A stretch of DNA of 64,000 nucleotides from Bradyrhizobium glycinis (GCF_016031655.1 NZ_JACCHQ010000005.1:186001-250000); one strand, 5' to 3'. Positions 1 to 9,315 are shown, counted from the first letter of the stretch. Made by a program: numbers and translations. The notes: generated by a model from the sequence alone, not told the origin.

Positions 1-1442
1 TCCGCATCCGGCGGCTGGAAGCGCCCCGCGAGTCCGCCGCGTTTCTGCTGCTTCGCGCCGATGTCGGCCATCAACTCGTCGAAATGGCGGTAGTGATAGG
101 GGGCGACGCACAGGCCGCCGTACACGCCGGCGGCCGGTCGCTCGACGCGCTTGAAGTGCAGCATCATCTCGATGTTGTCGCGCATCGCCTGCGCCGTCGG
201 CTGGTTGGCGAGCTGGCCGTCGGCATAGCGCACCAGCCAGTTCGCGGCGAGGTCGGCGCAGAGCACGGTGCAGAACGAGGAGTTGAAGCCGACGAAGCCG
301 AGCTCCGGCAGATCGGGGTTGGCAATCAGGCGATACAGCCGGTACTGCCCGTCGGCATCGACCAGCTTCGCTTGATAGGCCTCGGGCAGGAAGGGCACGC
401 CGAGCTTGTAGCCGATCGCGAGCACGGCGACGTCGGCGCCCACGCGCTCGCCGCCGCTCATCACGATGCTGTCGCCTTCATAATGGTCGAACGTGCCGAA
501 CACGGCCTTGATGCGGCCGTCGGCGACCATCGGATAGAAGCCCGGCGTTGCGATCGGCACCGAACAGTTGACGCCGTCCTCGATCCGCTCCTTCGGCACC
601 ATGTTGCAGCGGCCGAGCTTGAGCTGCGCCTTCAAGAGGCTCTCCAGCCCGCGCCAGTTGGCCCAGACCAGCGGCGCGGCGATGCGATGCGCGAGCCGCC
701 CCATCGCGCCGATGCCCCAGCCCGGAAACATCTCCTCCTGCGCGCGGATGTAGAGGATGCGCTTGAAGTTCACGAGACCGCCGATGAAATAGGGAATGCG
801 CCAGACCGGCTCCCGCATCACGATCGTGACCTCACGGGCGCCTGACTTCACCGCATTCACGGCGATGTCGGTTGCGGACTTCGAGCCGCCGAGCACGACG
901 ACGCGGCGTCCCTTCGCCAGTGTCGGATCACCGTATTTCGACGAGTGCAGGATCTGGCCGCCCTGCGCCAGAAAGCCGTCCTCGCCGGGGCAGTGCAGCT
1001 CGCGCGGCTCGTTGAACTGGCCGGTGCAGACCGCGACGAAATCGAAATCCTCGCTCGTGGTCGTGCCGTTGTTGCCCTTCGAGGCAAGCGTCCATCCCGG
1101 CCTGCCGTCGGCACGGCGCGCCATGCCGGCGACCTCGGTGTTGAGCCGCAGCATGCGGTCGAGGCCGAAGCTCTTGGCATAATCGGCGAGGTAGGCGTGG
1201 ACCTGCGGCCCGGTCGGCCATTCCGGATAGGCCTCCGGCATGGCGCGGTCGGTGTAGCGGTAGAGCTCCTTCGGGCTCTGGGTCTGCACCTCGGGGTAGG
1301 AGCGCGCCGGCTCCCAGACGCCGCCGAGATCCGAGCTGCGCTCGACGATCGTGACGCGGTGGCCTCGGGTGGAGAATGCTTTCGCGGCGGCAAGGCCGGA
1401 GACGCCGGCGCCGATCACGCAGACATGTTTTGGGCTGACCAT
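1..1442 (-). CDS. Flavin-containing monooxygenase (NAD(P)/FAD), 3' end outside window
   Basis: The reading frame starts with ATG at 1442 and runs off the left edge, giving about 480 visible residues. An N-terminal FAD-binding GAGVSG motif lies at residues 11-16. An FMO-type signature ending in GGQILHSSKY follows in the middle, then a second dinucleotide-binding turn (LGGSKSATD). These are the hallmarks of class B flavoprotein monooxygenases, which insert one oxygen atom into an organic substrate using NADPH. The substrate cannot be read from the sequence. The gene is transcribed in the same direction as the cupin gene just upstream (gap about 100 bases), and both are divergent from an AraC regulator, which suggests a small catabolic unit under that regulator. 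Confidence 0.85.
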   Translation of the reverse strand, partial: MVSPKHVCVIGAGVSGLAAAKAFSTRGHRVTIVERSSDLGGVWEPARSYPEVQTQSPKELYRYTDRAMPEAYPEWPTGPQVHAYLADYAKSFGLDRMLRLNTEVAGMARRADGRPGWTLASKGNNGTTTSEDFDFVAVCTGQFNEPRELHCPGEDGFLAQGGQILHSSKYGDPTLAKGRRVVVLGGSKSATDIAVNAVKSGAREVTIVMREPVWRIPYFIGGLVNFKRILYIRAQEEMFPGWGIGAMGRLAHRIAAPLVWANWRGLESLLKAQLKLGRCNMVPKERIEDGVNCSVPIATPGFYPMVADGRIKAVFGTFDHYEGDSIVMSGGERVGADVAVLAIGYKLGVPFLPEAYQAKLVDADGQYRLYRLIANPDLPELGFVGFNSSFCTVLCADLAANWLVRYADGQLANQPTAQAMRDNIEMMLHFKRVERPAAGVYGGLCVAPYHYRHFDELMADIGAKQQKRGGLAGRFQPPDA

Positions 1443-1541
1443 GGGATTGCTCGATGTGTTTGGCGCGCAAGCGGCCGCGTTCGGCCGCAAGGCGCGGCCG
1501 GCCGGGCTGCAGGCAGATGAAAGCGGAGGAAGCGGCGACGG

Positions 1542-1991
1542 CTAGTCGTTGGCCTCGGGCGGCAGGAAGTCGACCTCATGCAGCGCCGAGATGCGCACGA
1601 CTTCCGCTGGGTCGGTCAGATTGTGCAACTGGTTGAACAGCGCCTCCAGCTTCTGCATCGGCGAGACCCAGAACAGCGCGCGGCACGGCTTGTCGGACTT
1701 GTTGAAATAGCCGTGCGGAATGCCGCGGGGCATGCGCACGAGGTCGCCGGCATGAGCCTTGACCCATTGGCCGTCAAGCTTGAGATCGAGCGTACCCTCC
1801 TGCACCAGGATGAACTCGTCCTGTGTCGGATGGATGTGCACCGGCACGAACTGGCCGGGATCGCTGTTGGTCTCGAAAGCGAAGGTGGAGTCGGTGACGG
1901 CCTTGGGGAAATAGACCTGGCCCAGAATGTTCCAGCTCTTGCCGCCGTAGCCTGTGCCGTTAGCGGTGATGCCTTTTTCGAGTGCAGTCAT
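1542..1991 (-). CDS. Single-domain cupin protein
   Basis: A 149-residue cytosolic protein with one cupin barrel. Metal-ligand candidates are His52 and His54 in the VHIHPTQDEF segment, the following Glu, and His93 in GIPHGYFN. Such small cupins act as dioxygenases, isomerases or ligand sensors; no substrate is indicated here. It precedes the flavin monooxygenase gene on the same strand, so it may process the same compound. A GAGGAGCAA-like ribosome site sits just before the ATG. The function is family-level only. Confidence 0.8.
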   Translation of the reverse strand: MTALEKGITANGTGYGGKSWNILGQVYFPKAVTDSTFAFETNSDPGQFVPVHIHPTQDEFILVQEGTLDLKLDGQWVKAHAGDLVRMPRGIPHGYFNKSDKPCRALFWVSPMQKLEALFNQLHNLTDPAEVVRISALHEVDFLPPEAND

Positions 1992-2179
1992 GGCTTGCTC
2001 CTCATGGATTCCGGCGGGGACGGAGCATCGGCCGAGGACGGGCCGCCTGTCTATCCGCTAAACGAATCCGGATGCGCCTATTGCCCTGCAGCACGACGAA
2101 TTTGCGAACTATGGCCCTTTTCGCCTCCGCGGAGCTATTATAGGCTTAAAGGAATTCCGGGCGCGAAGCATGGTCGACG

Positions 2180-3205
2180 ATGTCCGCAGCCGAGCTGGAA
2201 ATGAGCGCAACAGCCTCTGCAGCCGAACGGCTTGCGGCGTTCGCCCGCGTCACCACTGATGACGTCGACGAGGCCGCCGAGCAGATCGGGCGCATCTTCT
2301 GCCCGCATGATCTCAAGCCGACACAGGCGCGGGCGGCCGGCTTCTCGGCCCGGCACAATTGCGCAGCCTTCGACGGCTTTTCCATCAACTACGTCGCCTA
2401 TGGCGGATCGGTCAGCATCGATCCGGGCTGTCTCGAGCGTTTCTTCCTGGTGCAGGTCCCGCTTGCTGGGAGCGCCCGCATTCGCGCTGGCTGTCGCGAG
2501 CTCGATGCGGCCCCGCGCCGGATCGCCTCGCTGCTGTCGCCGACGATTCCGACCCGGATGATGTGGAGCGATTGCGCGCAGGCGATCTTGCTGCTCGACC
2601 GCCGCATGGTCGAGCAGCGCGCCGCGGCATTGTCAGGCAGAGCGGCCGGGGTGGTCGAATTCGATCCGGTGATCGAGCTGGATGCGCCGTCCGGACGGGC
2701 CCTGCTGACGAGGCTCGCCGAGTTGATGACGCTCGCCGAGCGTCTCGGGCCGTCAGGCCGGCTCTCGCCGGCCGCGATGGCCGATTGGCGCGAAGCGCTG
2801 CTCGATCATCTGCTCAACGGGCAGCGGCATGGCCTGTCGGATGCGATTGAAACGTTCTCAGGGCAGGCCGAGCGTTTGCCGCGTGCCCTTCGCGCCGCGC
2901 GCGATCACCTCGCCGACAATGCCGGCGAGCCGCTCGACCTCGCGCAGCTCGCCTGTGCGTCCGGCATCGGCATCCGCGCGCTGCAGCTCGGCTTCCGCCG
3001 TCACTTCGGCGTGTCGATCTCGCAGATGCTGCTCGACATGCGCCTCGCTGGCCTTAACGCGCGCCTGGCGCAAGCCGCTCCCGATGCCTCCATCACCGAG
3101 ATCGCCTTCGATCTCGGCTTCACTCATCTCGGCCGCATGGCCGGCGCCTACCGCGAAAAGTTCGGCGAGACGCCATCGGCCACGCTGCGGCGAAGGATGA
3201 GCTAG
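2180..3205 (+). CDS. AraC-family transcriptional regulator
   Basis: A 341-residue protein. Residues about 20-215 look like the AraC_binding_2 type sensor domain. Residues about 235-340 form the double helix-turn-helix, with the typical ITEIAFDLGFTHLGRMAGAYREKF-like second helix-turn-helix (split here by ordinary substitutions). It is divergent from the cupin/monooxygenase pair, with the shared promoter region at 1992-2179, and is therefore the likely activator of those genes. Its TAG stop at 3203-3205 coincides with the TA and first G of the left terminal inverted repeat of the element that follows. The alternative downstream junction would also give TAG, so the C-terminus need not have been altered. 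Confidence 0.88.
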   Translation: MSAAELEMSATASAAERLAAFARVTTDDVDEAAEQIGRIFCPHDLKPTQARAAGFSARHNCAAFDGFSINYVAYGGSVSIDPGCLERFFLVQVPLAGSARIRAGCRELDAAPRRIASLLSPTIPTRMMWSDCAQAILLLDRRMVEQRAAALSGRAAGVVEFDPVIELDAPSGRALLTRLAELMTLAERLGPSGRLSPAAMADWREALLDHLLNGQRHGLSDAIETFSGQAERLPRALRAARDHLADNAGEPLDLAQLACASGIGIRALQLGFRRHFGVSISQMLLDMRLAGLNARLAQAAPDASITEIAFDLGFTHLGRMAGAYREKFGETPSATLRRRMS

Positions 3206-4215
3206 GGCATGTACTCTTAAATCCGGGATGTCCGCTCATCCCCCAACCGCGGCGCAGAAACGGACATTGCATGAGGTCCGAGTTGGGCCAAGAGCGGGAA
3301 CATCCGACACGCAGCCCTGGAAGCCCTCAGTACAGCCTTTCCTTGTTGCCTCGCTCGATGATGGTCTGCATCTGGTCGACACTTTTCTCGGGCTTGGCGT
3401 GGGCGACCAGCGTTTCCGCAAAAGAGGGTACAGCTGTCGGATCGCCCCACGTATCGGGCTGCCAGAGGCCTGATCGGATCATGCACTTCGGGCAGTGTGC
3501 AAAGACCTTTTCCACCCCTACCACTAGGACGTGATCGGGCGCCTTGCCATTTACCTTCATTGTATCTCGGAGGAAATCGTCTCTCACGATGATGGCTTTC
3601 CCACTAACCCGAAGTGTGTGCGTCACGCCCGGAATGAGGAAGATTATTCCGACGTTCGGATTGCGCAGCACGTTGTGAAAGGTATCCAGGCGGCGGTTGC
3701 CGAGCCGGTCAGGAATCGCAAGGGTGTGCTCGTCAAGCACTTTCACAAAGCCGGCAGGGTCGCCCTTGGGTGAAACGTCCAGCAGACCAGCTTCGCCTGC
3801 GGAGGCGACGAAGGCGAATGGCGCGTGCTCAATAAACGTGCGCGCGATGCGGTCGATAGCGGTGATGACTTTAGCTACCGAGTGCCGGGGAGGCTCGCCG
3901 ACAACGGCTCGGAGCTCCTCTTCGCTCGAGATCACCTCGCGGAAACGTCCCCGGAGCTCACTGATCGAAGCCATGGCGTAATTTCCATTTCCGAACTACT
4001 TGCATGCCGCAGCCTATCCCAGGGAAGCGAGAACGTCTCAGACTTTCTGCCGCGCGGCCTCGCCCCACGAAAGACGAGGCAAATCGCGGCAAAGTCCACG
4101 AAAGCGGGCAGCTCTTGCCGTGTCCGCAACGCGTCAAAACCGGCAATACTCTGATTGAGAAGATTTCTGCTTAAACCCAAAAGCCGACATAACGCTTTTA
4201 TGAGTACACGCCCTA
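3203..4215. mobile_element. 1-kb element with terminal inverted repeats and TA flanks
   Basis: The left end GGGCATGTACTCTTAAA (3205-3221) and the complement of the right end (4197-4213, GGGCGTGTACTCATAAA) match at 15 of 17 bases. Both are flanked outside by TA (3203-3204 and 4214-4215), the target duplication expected of IS630/Tc1-mariner-type transposition. No transposase is encoded inside. The only convincing gene between the ends is the PPOX-family gene at 3327-3974. I read it as a non-autonomous element with a passenger gene, or two solo ends framing it by chance. Confidence 0.6.
3327..3974 (-). CDS. Pyridoxamine 5'-phosphate oxidase (PPOX) family flavoprotein
   Basis: A 215-residue protein with the split-barrel FMN-binding fold: a conserved block DVSPKGDPAGFVKVLDEHT, then IPDRLGNRRLDT, then the IPGVTHTLRVSGKA strand pair. 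This arrangement is typical of the MSMEG_1061-like subfamily of unknown substrate. A clear paralogue lies at 46664-47266 with the same block order (DASPRGG, MPDRSGNNRIDS, VPGIDETLRV). It is not expected to be a true PdxH. The gene sits alone inside the inverted-repeat element 3203-4215, so it may be a passenger gene. Confidence 0.82.
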   Translation of the reverse strand: MASISELRGRFREVISSEEELRAVVGEPPRHSVAKVITAIDRIARTFIEHAPFAFVASAGEAGLLDVSPKGDPAGFVKVLDEHTLAIPDRLGNRRLDTFHNVLRNPNVGIIFLIPGVTHTLRVSGKAIIVRDDFLRDTMKVNGKAPDHVLVVGVEKVFAHCPKCMIRSGLWQPDTWGDPTAVPSFAETLVAHAKPEKSVDQMQTIIERGNKERLY

Positions 4216-4225
4216 GCGCGGACGC

Positions 4226-4716
4226 TTACCTCCGCGGTCGCTTCGTGCCACTATCTTCCGCGGCCTGCCTGCGCAGAAAAGCTTCGACATCGGCCTGCAC
4301 CGAGTAGGGCGTCGGGATGGCATCGCCGGCGGAATCGACTGCGGTGTCGAGGCTGCGCCGCAGCAGGCGTGCTAGCTCGGCCGCGCCTCCTGCTGCGTCC
4401 ATCCGGTCAGCGCCTCCGCCTGAAAGCTCCACTCCAGCACGATGCCGCTCTCGTCGATGTGAATGAAGGCATCGAGCGCGGTCTTGATGACGGCTTGCAT
4501 CATCTGCGCGTTGGTCTGCGCCTGCCCGGCCAGCAGCTCAGCGGTGCGTGTTTGCCGCGACGTCTCGATGGCACGGGTGCAGACGGCGGCGAGCAATACC
4601 GCCACGGCGGCGCTGACCAAGAAGGCGAGGAGCTGGGCCGTGCCGAATTCCGCACTGCCGATCGCCAGAGAAAAGGCGAGGAAGGCTGCAGCAGTCACGA
4701 CGGCCTGTGCGGCCAA
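4226..4716 (-). pseudogene. Truncated membrane-anchored PAS sensor protein
   Basis: A TTG start at 4716 with an AGGAGG ribosome site upstream opens a 114-residue frame that holds two hydrophobic segments (residues about 3-22 and 27-45). The start of a PAS domain follows, with the segment ALDAFIHIDESG and TGWTQQEA. The frame stops right after the first PAS strand-helix, and the bases down to 4226 continue in a different frame without a recognisable domain. Full-length relatives continue into a PAS core and a histidine kinase or GGDEF output, so this is most likely a remnant. It abuts the right end of the inverted-repeat element, which may have contributed to its loss. Confidence 0.55.
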
Positions 4717-4862
4717 CGCGAGTGAAGCCTCCTGAGTTTCATGATCTCACACCAAGGACGCCGGCCGCCCGGCCGCTTCGCGAGCTTCGGGCATCATGTG
4801 AGCTACAGAGTAGGCGCGGCGGCGTCGAGGGGCAATTTCCGGTGGTGCGGGACGGTGCCGCC

Positions 4863-5495
4863 TCAACCGGCCAGCGAATCGGTCTGGCGCAGCGTCGTCA
4901 CCCAGATCACGCGCGCCACCTGCTGGGTCGGGTTGTCGAACATGTGCGGCACGATGCTCGGAAAACGAAAGCTGTCGCCGGCTTCCAGCACATGGGCCTG
5001 GTTGTCGAGCCACAGCCGCAGGCTGCCCGAGAGGATGTAGCCCGCCTTCTCGCCGGTGTGCTGCAGGAAGTCGGTGCCGGAGGAGGCGCCGGGGTTGAGC
5101 GTGAGCTCGTAGAGCTCGAGCTGGCCTTTGCCTTCCGGCGTCAGCGCTTCCTTGACGACGCCGCTGGCGGTGAGCCGCAGCAGCCGCCGGTTGGTCTTGC
5201 GCACGATATAGCGCTGCCCGTCGGCGGGATCGCTGCTCTCGAAGAAATAGGAGATGGGGACGTCGAGCGCGATGCCGAGCAGGCGCAGCGTGCGGATCGA
5301 CGGCATCGCGCGCGCGCGTTCGAGCTGGCTGATCATGCCGGTCGACAGGCCGGTCTTGTTGGCGACGTCCTGGATCGAGAGGCCGGCGCGCTGACGCAGC
5401 AGCCGCACGGTTTCACCCAGGCGCTGGTCGACCGCATCGTCAGCTTCGATCGCCGAAGCGTCCTTGGTGCCGTTGGTATTGCCGCGACCATCCAT
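4863..5495 (-). CDS. XRE-family regulator with C-terminal cupin sensor
   Basis: A 210-residue protein. An N-terminal lambda-repressor-type helix-turn-helix (residues about 25-80, with QDVANKTGLSTGMISQLERARAMPS split across its helices) is followed by a cupin_2 domain (about 125-205, PGASSGTDFLQHTGEKAGYILSG region). Proteins of this layout commonly repress or activate transport and catabolic genes for amino acids, polyamines or related compounds. The gene is divergent from the ABC transport operon that begins at 5715 and is the obvious local regulator. TTTAGT-type half sites in the shared intergenic region are its candidate targets. Confidence 0.87.
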   Translation of the reverse strand: MDGRGNTNGTKDASAIEADDAVDQRLGETVRLLRQRAGLSIQDVANKTGLSTGMISQLERARAMPSIRTLRLLGIALDVPISYFFESSDPADGQRYIVRKTNRRLLRLTASGVVKEALTPEGKGQLELYELTLNPGASSGTDFLQHTGEKAGYILSGSLRLWLDNQAHVLEAGDSFRFPSIVPHMFDNPTQQVARVIWVTTLRQTDSLAG

Positions 5496-5543
5496 GTCGC
5501 TCTCCCATGCATCATCTCAGCCTCAGGCATCGAGGCCCGTGGC

Positions 5544-5640
5544 TTTAGTCGGAGTGAAAAGCTGGCGCATTCTAGCAATGCGATTGACACCTGTATTTAG
5601 TCGTGATGAACTTTTGCCAGAAAAATTTAGAAGCACTAAA
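5544..5640. promoter_or_regulatory. Intergenic operator candidates between the XRE-cupin gene and the ABC operon
   Basis: TTTAGTCGGAGTGA (5544-5557) and TTTAGTCGTGATGA (5596-5609) are near-identical direct repeats. A palindrome, TTTAGAAGCACTAAA (5626-5640), ends in the inverted half site. A TTGACA-like -35 lies at 5584-5589 with only a weak -10 partner. The spacing and repetition suggest binding sites of the divergently encoded XRE-cupin regulator. This is an inference from the pattern only. Confidence 0.45.
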
Positions 5641-5714
5641 GCCCACTCCTGTCCCTTTGCCGGGGTGTCGGGGGCGCGGGAGATGGTGCCGCGTGCGGAA
5701 ACGGAGAGTGGGTC

Positions 5715-7406
5715 ATGGCGGACGACACCGGCAAGTTCGGCGTTGGGGCAGGGCATCTCGGCATTCCGAATCGCCGTCAATTCTTCCAGCTTGGCGCGGG
5801 CGCAGCCGCAGGCTGGACGCTTTCAGGGAGCGCCTTTGCACAGACCGAGCGTCCCACCAATCCGCCGGACAAGCCGCGCGGCCAGGTGATCGCGGCGCTG
5901 TCGCAGGAGCCGACCGTCTTTCATCCCTTGATGCCGGGCATCGAGGTCGATCAGGGCATCTGGTGGCAGGTGTTTTCGCCGCTCTGGTACATCGATCCCA
6001 ACGGCAAGTTCGTCCCAGACCTCGCTCGCGAAGTCCCGACCCTCGAGAACGGCGGCCTGTCAGCCGACGGGTTGACCTGGAAGATCAAGCTCCGCAGCGA
6101 CGTGAAGTGGCACGACGGCACGCCGTTCACGGCGGAGGATGTCAAATTCTCCATCGAGCTGATCAACAATCCCAGTTTCCGCGCGCGCAGCCGGGTCGGC
6201 CATAGCCTCGTCAAGGACATCACCGTCGTGGCGCCCGACGAGATCCATTGGCGGATGGAAGCGCCCTATTCGCCCTATATGTCGATCCTGGCGTCGTTCA
6301 CCTTCATCGTGCCCAAGCACATCCTGGAGAAGGTGTCCGATCCGAACGCCTCGCCGTTCCACAATGCGCCTGTCGGGACTGGCCCGTTTCGCTGGGGCGA
6401 GCGCGTGCCCGGCGACCATATCCAATTGAACGCCCACACCGGCTATCATGGCAAGGGACCCTACCTCGAACGCGTAGTCTTCAAATACATCCCTGATCTC
6501 ACCGTGCTCTACACCCAGTTCCGCACCGGTCAGGTCGACTACACGGGCCTGCAAGGCATCCTGCCGAACTTCGTGCAGGAGGCAAAGACGCTGAAGGGCC
6601 GCAAGATTTTCGTCTCTTCGACGTCCTCGGTAGAGCATATCGCGCCGAACCTGGATTTTGGCCCTTTCACCGATCGCGCCGTGCGCGAGGCGCTCTATCT
6701 CGGCATCAACAAGCAGGCGATCATCGACGCGCTCTATTACGGTCTGCCGACGCAGACCGAGAGCTTCGTGCCGCAACAGGCCTGGTCGTTCCAGCAGGGG
6801 CTGCCGCAGCACAAATACGATCCTGCCAAGGCCAATGCGCTGCTCGACGCCGCGGGCTGGGTTCGCGGCTCCAGCGGCATTCGCGAGAAGGGTGGCGTCA
6901 AGCTCGAGTTCGCCAACTCGACGACGGCGGGCAGCGCCGTGCGCGAACAGTGCCAGCAGCTCCTGATCCAGGATTGGCGGGCCATTGGCGCGGCAATGCG
7001 CGTCAGCAACATGCCGGCTGCCGTGATCTGGGGCGACTTCTGGCAGCAATCGAAGTTCAATTCGGTGATCGTCGGCGTGAACTTCATGCTGGGCAGCGAT
7101 CCCGACGTGACGCCGCGCTTCGGCTCCGGCGCCATTCCCGCCAAGGGCGGCCGCGGCTTCAACACCTATCAATATCAGAGCGCGGAGGCCGACCGGCTGT
7201 TGTCTGAAGGCGCCAAGCAATTCGACCTGGCGCAGCGCAAGGCGACCTATGGCGAGCTGCAAAAGCTGATCCGCAACGACCTCGCCATCCTGCCGCTGTT
7301 CCAGGGCTTCATCGCCGAGGGCCTCAAGGAGGGGCTGCAAGGCTTCCGTCCCAACATCAACATGTCGATCAATAGCTGGAACATGCGCGAATGGTATTGG
7401 GCGTGA
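5715..7406 (+). CDS. ABC transporter substrate-binding protein, family 5 (peptide/opine type)
   Basis: A 563-residue periplasmic binding protein of the SBP_bac_5 family. The N-terminus has a twin-arginine signal (NRRQFFQ at about residues 19-25, a hydrophobic stretch, then AFAQ). The usual family landmarks follow: DLTWKIKLRSDVKWHDGTPF split around residue 120, VKFSIE, GTGPF, and the C-terminal FNTYQYQSAEAD block. It captures small peptides, opines or modified amino acids for import. It is the first gene of a six-gene run, followed 28 bases later by the first permease. Confidence 0.92.
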   Translation: MADDTGKFGVGAGHLGIPNRRQFFQLGAGAAAGWTLSGSAFAQTERPTNPPDKPRGQVIAALSQEPTVFHPLMPGIEVDQGIWWQVFSPLWYIDPNGKFVPDLAREVPTLENGGLSADGLTWKIKLRSDVKWHDGTPFTAEDVKFSIELINNPSFRARSRVGHSLVKDITVVAPDEIHWRMEAPYSPYMSILASFTFIVPKHILEKVSDPNASPFHNAPVGTGPFRWGERVPGDHIQLNAHTGYHGKGPYLERVVFKYIPDLTVLYTQFRTGQVDYTGLQGILPNFVQEAKTLKGRKIFVSSTSSVEHIAPNLDFGPFTDRAVREALYLGINKQAIIDALYYGLPTQTESFVPQQAWSFQQGLPQHKYDPAKANALLDAAGWVRGSSGIREKGGVKLEFANSTTAGSAVREQCQQLLIQDWRAIGAAMRVSNMPAAVIWGDFWQQSKFNSVIVGVNFMLGSDPDVTPRFGSGAIPAKGGRGFNTYQYQSAEADRLLSEGAKQFDLAQRKATYGELQKLIRNDLAILPLFQGFIAEGLKEGLQGFRPNINMSINSWNMREWYWA

Positions 7407-7433
7407 TGCGTCCTATACGCTGGATCGCCTGAG

Positions 7434-8384
7434 TTGGCCCGCTACGTCGTCAACCGCCTGGCGCAGGCGATCATGCTGCTGGTGATCGTCTCGGGAATCG
7501 GCTTTGCCATCCTGCATCTGGCGCCCGGCGGGCCGCTGTCGCAGTTTGCCGTCTCAGGCCAGATGACCCAGGAGGATCTCGACCGCGTCACCAGGCAGCT
7601 CGGGCTCGATCGGCCACTGCCGATCCAATATCTCGACTGGTTCGGCCGCATGGTACGGGGTGATTGGGGCAAGTCGTATCGCGACGGCGAGTCGGTGCTG
7701 TCGGTGATCTCCTCGCATCTCGGCGCCACGCTGGAGCTGATGGCGACGGCGACGATCATTGCGGTGCTGCTCGGCTGCTGGATCGGCATCCTGGGCGCGC
7801 TGCGCCGCTACTCGCTGTTCGATACGCTCGCCACCGTCGGCGCCATGATCGCGCTGTCGATCCCGACCTTCTGGTTCGGCCTCGTCACCATTTACGTCTT
7901 CTCGGTCAAGCTCGGCTGGCTGCCGGCGGGCAACCGGCACACCATTGGCGACGGCTCCTTCCTCGACCTTCTGCATCATCTGATCGCGCCGGCCATGGTG
8001 CTGGCGCTGGTTGAGACCGCGATGTGGGGCCGTTTCATGCGCTCCTCGATGCTCGAGGTGATCAACCAGGACTATATCCGCACTGCGCGCGCCAAGGGCA
8101 TGCCGGAATGGCGCATCCTCACCGTCCATGCGCTGCGCAACGCGCTGCTGCCGATGATCACGGTCGCGGGCCTGCAGTTTCCGACGCTGCTCGGCGGTGC
8201 GCTGGTGGCGGAGACCGTGTTCACCTGGCCGGGCATGGGCCGCCTGTTCCTGGATTCGATTGGCTATCGCGACTATCCCGTGGTGATGGGCATCCTGATG
8301 TTCTCGGCGACGATGGTGCTGATCGGCTCGCTGCTCGCCGACATCCTCTATGCCGTCGTCGATCCGCGCATCCGGGTGGGCTGA
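7434..8384 (+). CDS. ABC transporter permease (DppB/OppB type)
   Basis: A 316-residue inner-membrane protein with six predicted membrane segments, starting at TTG 7434. The N-terminal segment plus the LxLAPGGPL loop is typical of DppB-type permeases. The EAA loop (YIRTARAKGMPEWRIL and the following ALRNALLP) that docks the ATPase is intact. It pairs with the next gene to form the channel of the operon's importer. A TTG start is assigned because no ATG lies nearby in frame. Confidence 0.92.
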   Translation: MARYVVNRLAQAIMLLVIVSGIGFAILHLAPGGPLSQFAVSGQMTQEDLDRVTRQLGLDRPLPIQYLDWFGRMVRGDWGKSYRDGESVLSVISSHLGATLELMATATIIAVLLGCWIGILGALRRYSLFDTLATVGAMIALSIPTFWFGLVTIYVFSVKLGWLPAGNRHTIGDGSFLDLLHHLIAPAMVLALVETAMWGRFMRSSMLEVINQDYIRTARAKGMPEWRILTVHALRNALLPMITVAGLQFPTLLGGALVAETVFTWPGMGRLFLDSIGYRDYPVVMGILMFSATMVLIGSLLADILYAVVDPRIRVG

Positions 8385-8388
8385 AGCG

Positions 8389-9264
8389 ATGGCGACAGCA
8401 GCCCTCTCCACCGCTCAGCTCGCGCCCGGCCAGGCCGCGTGGCGGCGCTTCCGCCGGCACCGGCTAGCGCTCGCGGGCGCATTGATCATCCTGGTGCTCG
8501 TGCTCGGTTCGGCCTTCGGTCCCTACCTGCTGCCGTTCGACGACACCTATATCGACATCATGAAGCGGTTCGCGCCGCCGCTCTCCGGCGCCCACATCCT
8601 CGGCACCGACGAGCTCGGCCGCGACGTGCTGGCGCGGCTGATGATGGGCGGCCGCGTCTCGCTCTCGATCGGCATCGTCGCGATGGTGATCGCCATGGCA
8701 GTTGGCATTGCCGTCGGTGCCTTCGCCGGCTTTTATGGCGGCGTGGTAGGCGCAGTGCTGATGCGGCTCGTCGACGCCGTGCTGTGCTTTCCGACGATCT
8801 TCCTCTTGCTCGCGCTCGCGGCGCTCACCGAGCCCGGCCTCGTCACCACCACCGTGCTGATCGCGGCGACGGCCTGGATGGCGGTCGCGCGCGTCGTCGA
8901 GGCCCAGGTGCGCTCGTTGCGCGAGCGGGAATTCGCAGTCGCCGCGCTCGCGTTCGGTTCCTCGAACCTGCGCATCATGTTCCGCGAGCTCGTGCCCAAC
9001 GCGATTGCGCCGATCGTGGTTGCCGCGACGTTGAACGTCGCCAAGGCGATCCTGCTCGAATCCTATGTCAGCTATCTCGGCTACGGCATCCAGCCGCCGG
9101 CGGCGAGCTGGGGCAACATGCTCAACAATGCGCAGATCTATCTCACCAGCGCGCCCTGGCTTGCGATCGCGCCGGGCGTCGCCATCACGCTCGCGGTAAC
9201 CAGCTTCAACTTTCTCGGTGACGGCCTGCGCGACGCGCTCGATCCGCGAATGAACATCCCGTGA
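8389..9264 (+). CDS. ABC transporter permease (DppC/OppC type)
   Basis: A 291-residue membrane protein. I place the start at ATG 8389 rather than at 8350, which would overlap the preceding gene. Landmarks are the HILGTDELGRDVLARLMMGG segment of DppC proteins (residues about 65-84) and an EAA loop at about residues 190-210. Six membrane segments are predicted. It forms the heterodimeric pore with the permease at 7434-8384. Confidence 0.92.
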   Translation: MATAALSTAQLAPGQAAWRRFRRHRLALAGALIILVLVLGSAFGPYLLPFDDTYIDIMKRFAPPLSGAHILGTDELGRDVLARLMMGGRVSLSIGIVAMVIAMAVGIAVGAFAGFYGGVVGAVLMRLVDAVLCFPTIFLLLALAALTEPGLVTTTVLIAATAWMAVARVVEAQVRSLREREFAVAALAFGSSNLRIMFRELVPNAIAPIVVAATLNVAKAILLESYVSYLGYGIQPPAASWGNMLNNAQIYLTSAPWLAIAPGVAITLAVTSFNFLGDGLRDALDPRMNIP

Positions 9265-9315
9265 CGCGCAAGACCTCTGATGCGCAAGACCTCGAACTGA
9301 ACTCCAGGAGTGCCC

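Noticed and set aside
6060-7340. A 426-residue open frame on the minus strand inside the binding-protein gene
   Set aside because: It is antisense to a clear SBP_bac_5 gene, is rich in Arg, Ala and Asp as GC-rich shadows are, and has no recognisable domain.
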